DNA from: UBA2357 sp041678045
GTDB taxonomy: Bacteria > Pseudomonadota > Gammaproteobacteria > Burkholderiales > Rhodocyclaceae
Direction of reading: 5' to 3'
Assembly: GCA_041678045.1 (NCBI GenBank)
Contig: JBAYOV010000001.1
Coordinates: 62,001-126,000, forward strand
Length of the DNA: 64,000 nt
The position numbers and the translations under genes are program-made. Shown here piece after piece: positions 45,151-54,067 of this stretch (the stretch's first letter is position 1; each line of letters begins with the position of its first letter). The notes under the pieces were generated by a model that saw only the letters and a list, made by a program, of their open reading frames with translations, made no database searches and was not told where the DNA came from.

Positions 45151-45169
45151 TCCCCCTTGTGGGAGAGGG
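45148..45169 (+). terminator. Hairpin after darG
   Basis: CCCTCCCCC pairs with GGGAGAGGG (one mismatch) across a short loop. The following run is GCCGGAAAAAG rather than T-rich, so this may be a dispersed intergenic repeat instead of a true terminator. Confidence 0.4.
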
Positions 45170-45227
45170 CCGGAAAAAGAGGCCTCCCCAAACTTGACTT
45201 CACACTATTGAAGCCTGTGACTTCCTG

Positions 45228-46580
45228 TCAAGGATAAAACGCATACACCCGGTAGCCGGCGATGTTGTCCACGCCCTGGGTTTCCATGTGCAGCCGCAAG
45301 GCACGGGTCTGCCCGGGGGGCAGGCCGTGTGCGCGCTCGGTTGCGTCCTGCTGCCACTCTTCCGGGGCGATCACCCGGCGCACCACGGGGCGGTCTCGGG
45401 CGTCGGTGAGGGTCAGTTCCAGATGCGGATAGGCCATGGGATGGGCGGCCAGGTTGCGGATCAGGGCGTTGAATTCGTAGTGGCTGGGCTGGGCGGTGTC
45501 CCACTCCAGGTCTGAGGTTTCCACCGAAACATTGTCGATGTGCCTGGGCAGGGGCAGCTCGCAACCGATGTGTTCGCACAGCGACAGGGCCAGAGGGCGC
45601 AACTCCGGCCATTTTCGGGTCAGTTCGTCGCGGAACAGATAGGCGGCCTGCACCGTGAGCAGTCCGAGCAGGGTGCCGATGAGCAGGCCATGCAGCCAGC
45701 GCGTGCGGGGCGACACCGGGGGGCTGACCGGGCGATAGTTGTAAAGATGCTCGTCGTCATCGTCCTCCTCGTGTGGAACGAAGCGTCCTGCAGTGCGGGG
45801 AGGCACTGCTCGTTCGGTCGGCTCGGTCGGTTCGCTGTCGGGGCGGGCGTCCGTGACCTTCGCAGGGCCTGCAGGTTCCGGCGAGACGGATTGGGGAGGA
45901 GCCGGTTCAGCACGCCGTTCGCTGTCGGGCAGGGGCGCGCGCTCGGCAGGCTCCTGTCTGTGTGGTCCATTGGCGGTGCCCTGCGTGCGCTCGGGCGGGT
46001 TTTCGGACGGCTCCAGTCGGGGCCAGCTGATGTTCCTTCTGCGACCGATGGGGGCCGGCGTGTAGTCATGCGACGTACCTGCCGGGGCAGGCTCCGGTGC
46101 AAGCGTGCGGAACGTCCCCGGGGCGCCGTCGGCCGTGCTGTCCTGCCTGCCGGGTGGGGGTGTCTGCGGTTCCCTGGCCTGCTCCGCCCAGCCCGGGGGG
46201 GCGGTGGCTTCCGGGTCGAAGTTCAGGCGTCGGGCGAAGTCGTCGATCAGCCTGCGTGCCTGATTTCCGGAGATCGGTGCCGACTTGCCGGCGGGCGGCG
46301 GAAGATCGGGGACGCTGAAGTCGAGGGCGGCGTCGAGGGCGGCCAGTGTGTCGCGCTCGTCGCCGGTGTCGACGCTGTCCTGCTCTGCCGGCGCCATGTC
46401 CGCACGTATCTCGCCGAGCGGGGCCTGCTCGCGCACGGATGGGCCGCTCTCCATGAAATGCTCGCGCGCATTGAAGGGCTTGAGGCAGTGACCACAGCGG
46501 ACCATGCCCTTGTGCGCAGCCAGATGCTCGGGCTTGACCCGGAAAATGGTCTGGCAGGCGGGGCAGCGCACCATCATCAT
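45228..46580 (-). CDS. Zinc-ribbon, DUF3426 domain membrane protein
   Basis: 450-aa inner-membrane protein. An MJ0042-type zinc finger comes first (CPACQTIF...CGHC, about residues 6-31). A long Pro/Glu/Arg-rich disordered linker follows to about residue 305. One membrane helix (HGLLIGTLLGLLTVQAAYLF) precedes a C-terminal DUF3426 domain outside the membrane (YEFNALIRNLAAHPMAYPHLELTL). The function is not established. Its ATG overlaps the prmA stop, and prmA-DUF3426 pairing is standard in betaproteobacteria. Confidence 0.88.
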   Translation of the reverse strand: MMMVRCPACQTIFRVKPEHLAAHKGMVRCGHCLKPFNAREHFMESGPSVREQAPLGEIRADMAPAEQDSVDTGDERDTLAALDAALDFSVPDLPPPAGKSAPISGNQARRLIDDFARRLNFDPEATAPPGWAEQAREPQTPPPGRQDSTADGAPGTFRTLAPEPAPAGTSHDYTPAPIGRRRNISWPRLEPSENPPERTQGTANGPHRQEPAERAPLPDSERRAEPAPPQSVSPEPAGPAKVTDARPDSEPTEPTERAVPPRTAGRFVPHEEDDDDEHLYNYRPVSPPVSPRTRWLHGLLIGTLLGLLTVQAAYLFRDELTRKWPELRPLALSLCEHIGCELPLPRHIDNVSVETSDLEWDTAQPSHYEFNALIRNLAAHPMAYPHLELTLTDARDRPVVRRVIAPEEWQQDATERAHGLPPGQTRALRLHMETQGVDNIAGYRVYAFYP

Positions 46581-47482
46581 GGCTGTGCAGACTCCTGCGG
46601 GCGTTGCCCTTCCAGCCGGGCCCAGCCTTCATGAACGTCGCCCACATGCAGCGGGAGGAACGGGGCGTAGGCTTCGATGACCTGAGCGCTCTGGTGTTCC
46701 AGCACACCGGAGAGAATGATCCGCCCGCCCGGACGGATGCGCGCGCACAGCAGCGGGGCGAGCACGCACAGCGGGTTGGTGAGGATGTTGGCCACCACCA
46801 CATCGAAGCACGCGTCGAGCGTTTCGCTCGAGTGCTGCAGGCGCAGGCTCACCTGATTGCGGCTGGCGTTGTAGGCCGCCGCTTCCAGGGCCTTTTCGTC
46901 GATGTCCACTCCCAGCACGTCGGTGGCACCCAGGCGGGCTGCGGCAATGCCCAGGATGCCCGAGCCGCAGCCATAGTCGAGCACGCTCGCGCCTGCCTGC
47001 AGGTGCTCGCACAGCCACTGCAGGCACAGCCGGGTGGTGGGGTGCGAGCCGGTGCCGAAGGCCATGCCGGGGTCGAGCACGATGTTGATGGCTTCGGCCG
47101 ATGGCGCGTCGTGCCAGCTTGGCACGATCCAGAGCCGGTCGGTGATGTGGATCGGGTCGAACTGGCTCTGGGTGAGCTGCACCCAGTTCTGCTCGGCCAC
47201 TTCTTCCAGCGTGAACTGCGGGACGGCCTGCAGGCCGGCCTGCGCCGAAGCGGTGGCCAGCGCTGAGGCCAGGTCGGTGTCGGTGTCGAACAGCGCAATC
47301 ACCCGGCTGTGGTCCCAGAGGCCCACCGGATGATGTCCGGGTTCGCCGAACTGCGGCTTTTCTGCTTCGGTGCCGGCGTCCGCGTCTTCGATGCTGATCG
47401 ACAGGGCGCCGCATTCCATCAGGGCTTCGGACAGGGCTTCCGCCCGATCGGCTTCAGCCTGCAAGGTGACGGATATCCACAC
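46577..47482 (-). CDS. prmA: Ribosomal protein L11 methyltransferase
   Basis: 301-aa SAM-dependent enzyme trimethylating L11. The N-terminal substrate domain MWISVTLQAEADRAEALSEAL leads to the catalytic domain with DPGMAFGTGSHPTTRLCLQWL and motif I LDYGCGSGILGIAA. The length fits the family (about 295 aa). It probably shares a transcript with accBC, though 218 repeat-bearing bases separate it from accC. Confidence 0.96.
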   Translation of the reverse strand: MWISVTLQAEADRAEALSEALMECGALSISIEDADAGTEAEKPQFGEPGHHPVGLWDHSRVIALFDTDTDLASALATASAQAGLQAVPQFTLEEVAEQNWVQLTQSQFDPIHITDRLWIVPSWHDAPSAEAINIVLDPGMAFGTGSHPTTRLCLQWLCEHLQAGASVLDYGCGSGILGIAAARLGATDVLGVDIDEKALEAAAYNASRNQVSLRLQHSSETLDACFDVVVANILTNPLCVLAPLLCARIRPGGRIILSGVLEHQSAQVIEAYAPFLPLHVGDVHEGWARLEGQRPQESAQP

Positions 47483-47536
47483 GTTGGGGGTTCCTTGTTA
47501 ACGTGAAACACAAGCGCTCGCGGTGAGCCCTTCTTC

Positions 47537-47596
47537 GGCTGCGCTCAGGACAGGCCTGTCGAGCCACACAGCCCCTTCGACAGGCTCAGGGCGAAC
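47537..47596. repeat. Dispersed intergenic repeat, copy 2 with partner element
   Basis: 47537-47565 repeats the 29-base element at 33056-33084 with one difference. Nine bases on, CCTTCGACAGGCTCAGGG (47574-47591) starts a second, related REP-type word. Together they fill most of the accC-prmA gap. Confidence 0.75.
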
Positions 47597-47700
47597 GGTT
47601 TCATGCGCTGTGGCGGTGCCGGTCACCATCGCCGTGAGCGCCGGCGGGGCGTCGGGGCGGGCGCTTGTGTCGCACGCTTCCCGACGTCTTTCCCGGTCGT

Positions 47701-49062
47701 CTAGTGCTTCTTGACCTGATTGCGATCGGCCAGCAACTGTTCCAGATAATGAATGCTGGTGCCGCCCTCCACGAAGCGTCCGTCCATCATCAACTCCTGG
47801 TGCAGCGCGATGTTCGTCTTGATGCCATCGACCGCCATTTCGGACAGGGCAATGCGCATGCGCCGGATGGCCTGTTCCCGGGTGTCGCCATAAGCGATCA
47901 GTTTGCCGATCATCGAGTCGTAATGCGAGGGCACGGTGTAGCCATTGTACACATGCGAGTCGACCCGGATGCCGGGGCCGCCGGGCATGTGCCAGTTCGA
48001 GATGCGCCCCGGGCAGGGGGTGAACTTGAACGGATCCTCGGCATTGATGCGGCACTCGACGGCATGACCGCGCAGCACCACGTCACGCTGGCGGAACCAC
48101 AGCTTCTCGCCTGCAGCGATGCGAATCTGCGCCTGCACGATGTCGACGCCGGTGATGATTTCGGTCACGGGATGCTCCACCTGTACCCGGGTGTTCATCT
48201 CGATGAAGTAGAACTCGTCGTTCTCATACAGGAACTCAAAGGTGCCTGCGCCCCGGTAGCCGATCTGGCGGCAGGCTTCGGCGCAGCGTTCGCCGATCTT
48301 CTCGATCAGCTTGCGCTCGATGCCCGGGGCGGGCGCTTCCTCGATGACCTTCTGGTGGCGTCGCTGCATGGAGCAGTCGCGCTCGCCCAGGTACACGGCA
48401 TTGCCGTGCTGGTCGGCGATCACCTGGATTTCCACATGGCGAGGATTTTCCAGATACTTTTCCATGTACACCACCGGGTTGCCGAACGCGGCGCTGGCCT
48501 CGCTCTGGGTGGTAGTGACCGCATTGAGCAGGGCGGCTTCGGTATGCACCACGCGCATGCCGCGTCCGCCACCGCCGCCGGCCGCCTTGATGATCACCGG
48601 GTAGCCGATGGCGCGTGCGATGCGCACGATCTCCTTCGGATCGTCCGGCAGCGCGCCTTCGGAACCGGGCACGCAGGGCACGCCGGCCTCGCGCATCGCG
48701 TCCTTGGCGCTGACCTTGTCCCCCATCAGTCGGATGGTTTCGGCGCGGGGGCCGATGAACACGAAGCCGGACTGCTCGACCCGCTCGGCAAAGTCGGCGT
48801 TTTCGGACAGGAAGCCGTAGCCCGGATGAATGGCCTCGGCATCGGTCACCTCGGCAGCGGAGATGATCGCGGGGATGTTCAGATAGCTCTGCGCGGATGA
48901 AGCCGGACCGATGCACACCGACTCGTCGGCAAGCTTCACATACTTGGCTTCGGTGTCGGCTTCGGAATGGACCGCAACGGTGCGGATGCCCAGTTCGCGG
49001 CAGGCGCGCAGCACTCTCAGGGCGATCTCGCCCCGGTTGGCAATCAGGATCTTTTCAAACAT
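47701..49062 (-). CDS. accC: Acetyl-CoA carboxylase, biotin carboxylase subunit
   Basis: 453-aa ATP-grasp enzyme carboxylating biotin on AccB, the first step of fatty acid synthesis. MFEKILIANRGEIALRVLRAC, the Gly-rich ATP lid GGGGGRGMRVV, ERDCSMQRRHQKVIEEAPAP and EMNTRVQVEHPVTE are all present. Starts seven bases after the accB stop. Confidence 0.98.
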   Translation of the reverse strand: MFEKILIANRGEIALRVLRACRELGIRTVAVHSEADTEAKYVKLADESVCIGPASSAQSYLNIPAIISAAEVTDAEAIHPGYGFLSENADFAERVEQSGFVFIGPRAETIRLMGDKVSAKDAMREAGVPCVPGSEGALPDDPKEIVRIARAIGYPVIIKAAGGGGGRGMRVVHTEAALLNAVTTTQSEASAAFGNPVVYMEKYLENPRHVEIQVIADQHGNAVYLGERDCSMQRRHQKVIEEAPAPGIERKLIEKIGERCAEACRQIGYRGAGTFEFLYENDEFYFIEMNTRVQVEHPVTEIITGVDIVQAQIRIAAGEKLWFRQRDVVLRGHAVECRINAEDPFKFTPCPGRISNWHMPGGPGIRVDSHVYNGYTVPSHYDSMIGKLIAYGDTREQAIRRMRIALSEMAVDGIKTNIALHQELMMDGRFVEGGTSIHYLEQLLADRNQVKKH

Positions 49063-49068
49063 GGCGCA

Positions 49069-49515
49069 TCAACCGATCACGAACAGCGGCTGGCCGTACT
49101 CGACCGGCTGGCCGTTGTCGACCAGAATTGCCTTGATCACGCCGTCGACTTCGGACTCGATGTCGTTCATCAGCTTCATGGCCTCGATGATGCACAGTCG
49201 GTCGCCGGACGATACGTTCTGGCCGATATCCACGAAAGGCTTGGCGCCCGGAGAGGCCGCACGGTAGAAGGTGCCGACCATGGGGGACTTCACGACATGG
49301 CCCGGAGGGAGGGCGTCTTCTGCGGCAGGGGCGGCCTCCGCCATGGGGGCGCCGGCCTGTGGGGCGACAATGTGGGTGACATGGCTTGCAGGTGCCGCGG
49401 CGACGGGGGCATGCTTGACGATGCGAACCTTCTCTTCGCCTTCGGTCACTTCCAGTTCGGCAATGCCCGATTCCTGGACAAGGTCGATGAGCTTCTTGAG
49501 TTTGCGCAAATCCAT
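49069..49515 (-). CDS. accB: Acetyl-CoA carboxylase, biotin carboxyl carrier protein
   Basis: 148-aa carrier. An N-terminal helical segment (MDLRKLKKLIDLVQESGIAELEV) and an Ala/Pro linker lead to the biotinyl domain with EAMKLMN (K114) and the preceding thumb-containing SPMVGTFYRAASPGAKPFV. ATG 49515 has CCGGAG upstream. First gene of accBC. Confidence 0.98.
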   Translation of the reverse strand: MDLRKLKKLIDLVQESGIAELEVTEGEEKVRIVKHAPVAAAPASHVTHIVAPQAGAPMAEAAPAAEDALPPGHVVKSPMVGTFYRAASPGAKPFVDIGQNVSSGDRLCIIEAMKLMNDIESEVDGVIKAILVDNGQPVEYGQPLFVIG

Positions 49516-49952
49516 TTGAATCTCCGGATATGGCGATCGGTAAGCGTCGCCATGAAAGGTGTTCGTGAATGATTCGACCCGAGGAGGATCGTTCGGGTCG
49601 GACGCTGAAGGCGCTTGTCGGACGAGTCGGTCTTTCTGTCTGCCAGTCGGCGCCTGTCTGCCTGTTGCCGTCAGGGGTGCAGGCTGGGGGGCGAGTGAGC
49701 GTGAACGCGCTGAACGCATGCAGCACGACCACCTGCGCCCGGCGACAAGGCAGATGCCGTGAAGCTGGAAGTGCCCGAGCGTGCGCTGGCGAGCAGGGCA
49801 AGCGTGTATGGCTGAATGACCGAGGGATTCCTGTGTTTGGGCAAGATGAGCGACTTTGACGGCTTCATGTCGTCAAGTTTGCCGTAGATCGCTGCATCTT
49901 GTCCAGTGCTCGAATGCTTTGGGCAAGATGGCCCAGGGGGCCGGGAGGGGGT
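49516..49952. other. Gene-free region upstream of accB
   Basis: No credible gene lies here; aroQ, which often precedes accB, is missing. TTTGGGCAAGATG occurs twice (49836-49848 and 49918-49930), and a related inverted word (CATCTTGTCC) lies between them near 49895. An imperfect inverted repeat with TTGACG cores covers 49853-49880. The accB promoter must be in this stretch but no convincing -35/-10 pair was found. Confidence 0.6.
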
Positions 49953-50501
49953 TCACTGACTCAGCTGGGCGAGGATTTTGCGCTCAAGTTCTTCTGTGTT
50001 CAAGGTGCCGAGCTTGACTTCTGCCACTTCGCCCCGGCGATTGATGATGACGGTGAAGGGCAGGGCGCCGGCAGTGTTGCCGAATTCCTTGGCCAGCCCG
50101 AGTGTGGCCTGGGTGCCAATGAGCAGGGGATAGGGAATGTCGAAACGTTCGCGAAACTGTGTCACGGCCTCGGGCTTGTCGAGGCTGATGCCGACGAATT
50201 GCACGGGCGCGTCTGCATGGCGATGGCTGGCTTCGACGAAGTCCGGGATTTCCTTGATGCAGGGTGGGCACCAGGTGGCCCAGAAATTGACCACGATGAT
50301 CTTGCCCTGCCATTGCGACAGCGGTTGCGCCACCCCGTCCAGGTCGGGCAGCGTCAGGGCCAGCAGGGTGGCGCCCGCGCTGGCGGCCGCCTGGCTGTCA
50401 AGCGCCGGGGGGGCGGAGGGGGCGGGGCGGGTCAGCCAGCCGGCCAGCCCGGCCGTGATGGCCACGGCGCCGATCAGCAGGGTCTGGGTGAGTTTGCTCA
50501 T
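49953..50501 (-). CDS. TlpA-family thiol:disulfide reductase
   Basis: 182-aa membrane-anchored periplasmic thioredoxin. One N-terminal helix (about residues 8-24) precedes the redoxin domain with WATWCPPC (Cys78, Cys81) and the cis-Pro region GALPFTVIINRRG. It likely reduces disulfides, for example during cytochrome c maturation. Its start overlaps the stop of the upstream hypothetical gene (ATGA). Confidence 0.93.
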   Translation of the reverse strand: MSKLTQTLLIGAVAITAGLAGWLTRPAPSAPPALDSQAAASAGATLLALTLPDLDGVAQPLSQWQGKIIVVNFWATWCPPCIKEIPDFVEASHRHADAPVQFVGISLDKPEAVTQFRERFDIPYPLLIGTQATLGLAKEFGNTAGALPFTVIINRRGEVAEVKLGTLNTEELERKILAQLSQ

Positions 50502-51097
50502 TCGTCGGTACTCCGAGGGTTGGCGAGCAGCGCTTCGACGGTGGCCAGGCGCGCGCGTTCGCTACGCTTGCGACCCCGCTCGGTGGGGCCTTCGTAGATG
50601 GACAGGCGCACCGGGATGTCGTCCCAGTCGAACACCAGCACCGCTTCCGGTGCATTGGGCTGCGGGCGACGGGGTTCGCGGTGCTCGTAGGTCAGGTCCT
50701 GGTTGAGCAGGAAAATTTCGATGTCCTTGGCGCTGTCCGGGTAGGCCTCGATCTCGAGTTCCGAATAGCGCCCCGCCGTGCCGTCGAGTGCGCCGCCGGT
50801 CAGGTAAGGGCGAAAGGGATCGAGCAGGCGCAGGATCTCGCTGGCCGCCAGCCGCATCTGGTGGATGCGGGCGCTTTGCTCGTCGTCCTGATACAGCGCC
50901 TGCCAGGCGCGCAGCTCGCTTTCGATCTCGGCATTGTTGGGCAGGCTGTCGCTGTCGTGGATGCCGAGCTGGCGGGCCGCCTTGCGCTTGGCAAAGCCGA
51001 AATCACCGATGCCGTCTTCGGCCATCATCCGTGCGGCGAGCGTGGCAATTTCCCGGCGGAGCTGTCCGCCGCGCGATGTGTTGGCTCTCGAGGTCAT
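50498..51097 (-). CDS. Conserved hypothetical protein
   Basis: 199-aa cytosolic protein, not assigned. A basic N-terminus with RREIATLAARMMAEDGIGDFGFAKRKAARQLG precedes a second half with LTGGALDGTAGRYSELEIEAYPDSAKDIEIFLLNQ. The latter looks like a minimal nucleotidyltransferase fold, but no catalytic set can be confirmed. It is paired with tlpA and divergent from mpl, an arrangement I believe is common in betaproteobacteria. ATG 51097 is chosen over the longer frame to 51139. Confidence 0.75.
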   Translation of the reverse strand: MTSRANTSRGGQLRREIATLAARMMAEDGIGDFGFAKRKAARQLGIHDSDSLPNNAEIESELRAWQALYQDDEQSARIHQMRLAASEILRLLDPFRPYLTGGALDGTAGRYSELEIEAYPDSAKDIEIFLLNQDLTYEHREPRRPQPNAPEAVLVFDWDDIPVRLSIYEGPTERGRKRSERARLATVEALLANPRSTDE

Positions 51098-51189
51098 GTT
51101 GGGCAGTGGGGCCGACGGTGAAGGTAGAATGGCCGGCATTTTACACGGCGCGCGTTTCGACTCGCCGTCAGTCAGCGGAGCGGTTTTTC

Positions 51190-52551
51190 ATGCACCTTCA
51201 CATTCTGGGTATCTGCGGCACCTTCATGGGCGGCATTGCGCTGCTGGCACGGGCGGCGGGCCATGTGGTCACCGGCTGCGATGCCAATGTCTATCCACCG
51301 ATGAGCACCCAGTTGGCCAGCCAGGGCATTGTGCTGACCGAGGGGTATGACCCGGCGCAGGCCGACAATGGGGCGGATGTGTTTGTGGTGGGCAATGCGA
51401 TCTCCCGGGGCAACCCCTTGCTGGAGACGATTCTGGACCGGGGGCTGCCCTATGTTTCCGGTCCGCAGTGGCTTGCGGAGAATGTGCTCGCCGGACGCTG
51501 GGTGCTGGCCGTGGCGGGCACGCATGGCAAGACCACCACCACTTCGATGCTCGCCTGGATGCTGGAGGACGCCGGTCTTGCACCGGGGTTTCTGGTGGGT
51601 GGGGTGCCGGGCAACTTCGGCGTGTCGGCCCGGCTTGGCAACACGCCCTTTTTCGTCATCGAGGCCGATGAGTACGACACGGCCTTCTGCGACAAGCGTT
51701 CGAAGTTTGTGCACTACCGGCCGCGCACCCTGATCCTGAACAATCTGGAGTTCGATCACGCGGACATTTTTGCCGATCTGGCGGCCATTGAAACACAGTT
51801 CCACCATCTGGTGCGTACCGTGCCGCGCACCGGCCGCTTGCTGGTGAATGCGCACGAAGACAGTCTGCGCAGGGTGCTGTCGCGCGGTTGCTGGTCTGAG
51901 CTGGAGTGGTTCAACGATGAGGCGGGCTGGTCGGCGCGTGCCGATGCGTGCGGAGCGCAGGCGCATTTCGCGCTGGCCGGCGAGCCTTTGGGCGAGGTGG
52001 CGATGCCGATGAGCGGCGAGCACAATCGTGCGAATGCGCTGGCTGCGATTGCGGCCGCGCGGCATGTGGGGGTGGCGCCCCGGCACGCCATTGACAGCCT
52101 GAGCCGTTTTGCCGGTGTGCGGCGGCGCATGGAGGTGCGCGGGGTGGTGAATGAGGTGACGGTGTATGATGACTTCGCCCATCACCCCACCGCCATCGCG
52201 CTGACACTGGAGGGGCTGCGCCGGCAGGTGGGTGCGGCCCGCATCCTGGCGGTGCTGGAGCCCCGCTCCAACACCATGAAGCTGGGGGTGATGAAGGCAC
52301 GTCTGCCCGACAGCCTGCAGCAGGCCGACCAGTGCTTCTGTCATGCGCGGGGTCTGGGTTGGGATGTGGCGGAGGCGCTGGTGCCGCTGGGGCCGCGTGC
52401 GCAGGTGCATCAGGACATTGATGCGCTGGTGTCGTCCGTGGTGGCCGTGGCCCGGCCGGGCGATCATGTGCTGGTGATGAGCAATGGCGGCTTCGAGGGC
52501 GTGCACGAGCGCCTGCTCGCCGCGCTGGCCGGAACGCCCCTGCAGGGCTGA
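51190..52551 (+). CDS. mpl: UDP-N-acetylmuramate:L-Ala-gamma-D-Glu-meso-DAP ligase
   Basis: 453-aa Mur-ligase-family enzyme that re-attaches recycled cell-wall tripeptide to UDP-MurNAc. MHLHILGICGTFMGGIALLAR at the N-terminus, ATP loop VAGTHGKTTTTSMLAWML, EADEYDTAFCDKRSKFVHY and YDDFAHHPTAI are typical. The length equals E. coli Mpl (457 aa) closely. ATG 51190 matches the conserved start. Confidence 0.96.
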   Translation: MHLHILGICGTFMGGIALLARAAGHVVTGCDANVYPPMSTQLASQGIVLTEGYDPAQADNGADVFVVGNAISRGNPLLETILDRGLPYVSGPQWLAENVLAGRWVLAVAGTHGKTTTTSMLAWMLEDAGLAPGFLVGGVPGNFGVSARLGNTPFFVIEADEYDTAFCDKRSKFVHYRPRTLILNNLEFDHADIFADLAAIETQFHHLVRTVPRTGRLLVNAHEDSLRRVLSRGCWSELEWFNDEAGWSARADACGAQAHFALAGEPLGEVAMPMSGEHNRANALAAIAAARHVGVAPRHAIDSLSRFAGVRRRMEVRGVVNEVTVYDDFAHHPTAIALTLEGLRRQVGAARILAVLEPRSNTMKLGVMKARLPDSLQQADQCFCHARGLGWDVAEALVPLGPRAQVHQDIDALVSSVVAVARPGDHVLVMSNGGFEGVHERLLAALAGTPLQG

Positions 52552-52581
52552 TCCGGTCAGCGGTACCGGGCCGTCAGTGGG

Positions 52582-53220
52582 TCAGTTGTCTTGACGGGGC
52601 TGACGGTCAAGGCGGGCGGCTTCCTCGTCGCTCACATATTCGAACACCCGCACCACCTTCTGCACGCCGGCGGTGGTGCGCGCCACCTCGGTGGCGGCAT
52701 GCGCTTCGCGCTGGGTCACGACCCCCATCAGGAACACGGTGCCGGACTCGGTCACCACTTTGACATGTGTCGAGCCGGGCACGCTGTTGTCGATGAAGCG
52801 TGCGCGCACCTTGGAGGTAATCACAGCGTCATTGCTGCGCGAGGTGAGCGAACTGATGCCGGCAATCTGCAGCTCGTTGATGATGCCGCGCACATTGTCC
52901 ACCGCACCGGCAATGCGGCCCACTTCGGCGCGGGTGGCTTCGTCGGGCACCTGGCCGGTGAGCAGCACATTGCGGTTGAACGAGGTCACGCTCACATTCA
53001 CCATGTTGCCGTAGCGCTCGTTGATGCGGTTACGGGTGCGCCATTCGATGCCTTCGTCCTCGACATAGGCGCCCGAGGTGCGACGGTCGGACACCATCAT
53101 GGCCGCAGCGGTGGCGCCGCCTGCGACGACCGGAAAGCAGCCTTGCAGCAGAGGCAGGGTCGCCAGGGCGCCGAGGCCGGCCAGCAGGTGACGACGGTTG
53201 AGGTTCTGGATTCGGGTCAT
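52582..53220 (-). CDS. dolP: BON-domain outer-membrane lipoprotein DolP (YraP)
   Basis: 212-aa lipoprotein with a signal ending in the lipobox LLQGC (about residue 28) and two BON domains (VNVSVTSFNRNVLLTGQVPDEATRAEV and STHVKVVTESGTVFLMGVVTQREAHAA). DolP supports outer-membrane integrity near division sites in E. coli. Order yraN-diaA-dolP is as in E. coli. Its start overlaps the diaA stop. Confidence 0.93.
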   Translation of the reverse strand: MTRIQNLNRRHLLAGLGALATLPLLQGCFPVVAGGATAAAMMVSDRRTSGAYVEDEGIEWRTRNRINERYGNMVNVSVTSFNRNVLLTGQVPDEATRAEVGRIAGAVDNVRGIINELQIAGISSLTSRSNDAVITSKVRARFIDNSVPGSTHVKVVTESGTVFLMGVVTQREAHAATEVARTTAGVQKVVRVFEYVSDEEAARLDRQPRQDN

Positions 53221-53828
53221 GCTTCTTCCACTCCAAGTAATAGACAATCGATGCCGTCGCACAGGCAGTGCAGCACCACACGGTGGACTTCCCGGATGCG
53301 GGCCGGTGTTTCGGCAGGCACGCAGATATGGATGTCATGATCGTGCAGACGTTCCCCGACCGGTGTGTCGCCGCTGCCGGTCAGCGCGATGATCCGCATG
53401 TCCAGCTCGTGGGCGGTGTCGATCGCGGCACAGATCTCGGCAGCGCGTCCTTCCGGGTCGAGCAGCAGGAGCGCGTCGCCCGGCTGGCCGAGGGCGCTGA
53501 TCTGCTGTGCGAAGAGGGGCTCGGTGTTGCGGGGGGCTGCGTTGCCGGCTTGTGTGCAGGCGGGCAGCATGAACAGTTGGCTGCCCAGAGCAATGGCAGC
53601 CAGCGGGGGGCGCTCCAGCTCGAAGCCGGTCATCAGGGTGGCGGCAAAGGCGTGTGCGTCCAGGGCCGATTGGCCGCTGCCGCAGGTCAGGATGCGGCCG
53701 CTGTTGAGCAGGCAACCGGTGAGGGTTTCGACCGCCCCGGCAATCGGCGCGGCAAGCCATTCGAGGGATTCCAGCGTGCAGCGGCTGCTGTCCTCGAACT
53801 GTCGTGAGATGCGTTGAATCAGGTCCAT
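53217..53828 (-). CDS. diaA: SIS-domain protein DiaA (phosphoheptose isomerase-like)
   Basis: 203-aa SIS-domain protein with ILTCGSGQSALDAHAFAA and IIALTGSGDTPVGERL. Homologous to GmhA, but the genome order (yraN-diaA-dolP) and sequence fit DiaA, which stimulates DnaA at the replication origin. The GmhA role cannot be excluded. Upstream lies a four-copy heptamer repeat (53873-53900). Confidence 0.87.
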   Translation of the reverse strand: MDLIQRISRQFEDSSRCTLESLEWLAAPIAGAVETLTGCLLNSGRILTCGSGQSALDAHAFAATLMTGFELERPPLAAIALGSQLFMLPACTQAGNAAPRNTEPLFAQQISALGQPGDALLLLDPEGRAAEICAAIDTAHELDMRIIALTGSGDTPVGERLHDHDIHICVPAETPARIREVHRVVLHCLCDGIDCLLLGVEEA

Positions 53829-53872
53829 GCGTGGGTTCTGCTCTTGAGGTCTGCCTGTTGCCGCTCGCGCGT

Positions 53873-53900
53873 GTATTCGGTATTCGGTATTTGGTATTCC
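53873..53900 (+). repeat. Tandem heptamer repeat, four copies
   Basis: GTATTCG, GTATTCG, GTATTTG and GTATTCC follow each other without gap, 45 bases upstream of diaA. It is AT-richer than its surroundings. Confidence 0.85.
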
Positions 53901-54067
53901 ACCCATATTCGGCGGCCAGGTCGCCATTCTAGCCTGTCCGGTGTGGCCCGGGCTGAGCAGGGCGCACCCGTTGGGCCGGAACGTCGATCGGGAGATGGGT
54001 GAGGGTGTCGAGCAGGGTGAGGGCTTGAGCATTGTTGACTGCCCTGCATCGGTACGCGCGAGGCCTC

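Noticed and set aside
49516..49952. Hidden aroQ or other small gene upstream of accB
   Set aside because: No frame in this stretch shows dehydroquinase motifs or a plausible start with a ribosome-binding site.
53873..53900. Short-period repeat as a CRISPR array
   Set aside because: Units are seven bases with no spacers and no cas genes; it is a simple tandem repeat.
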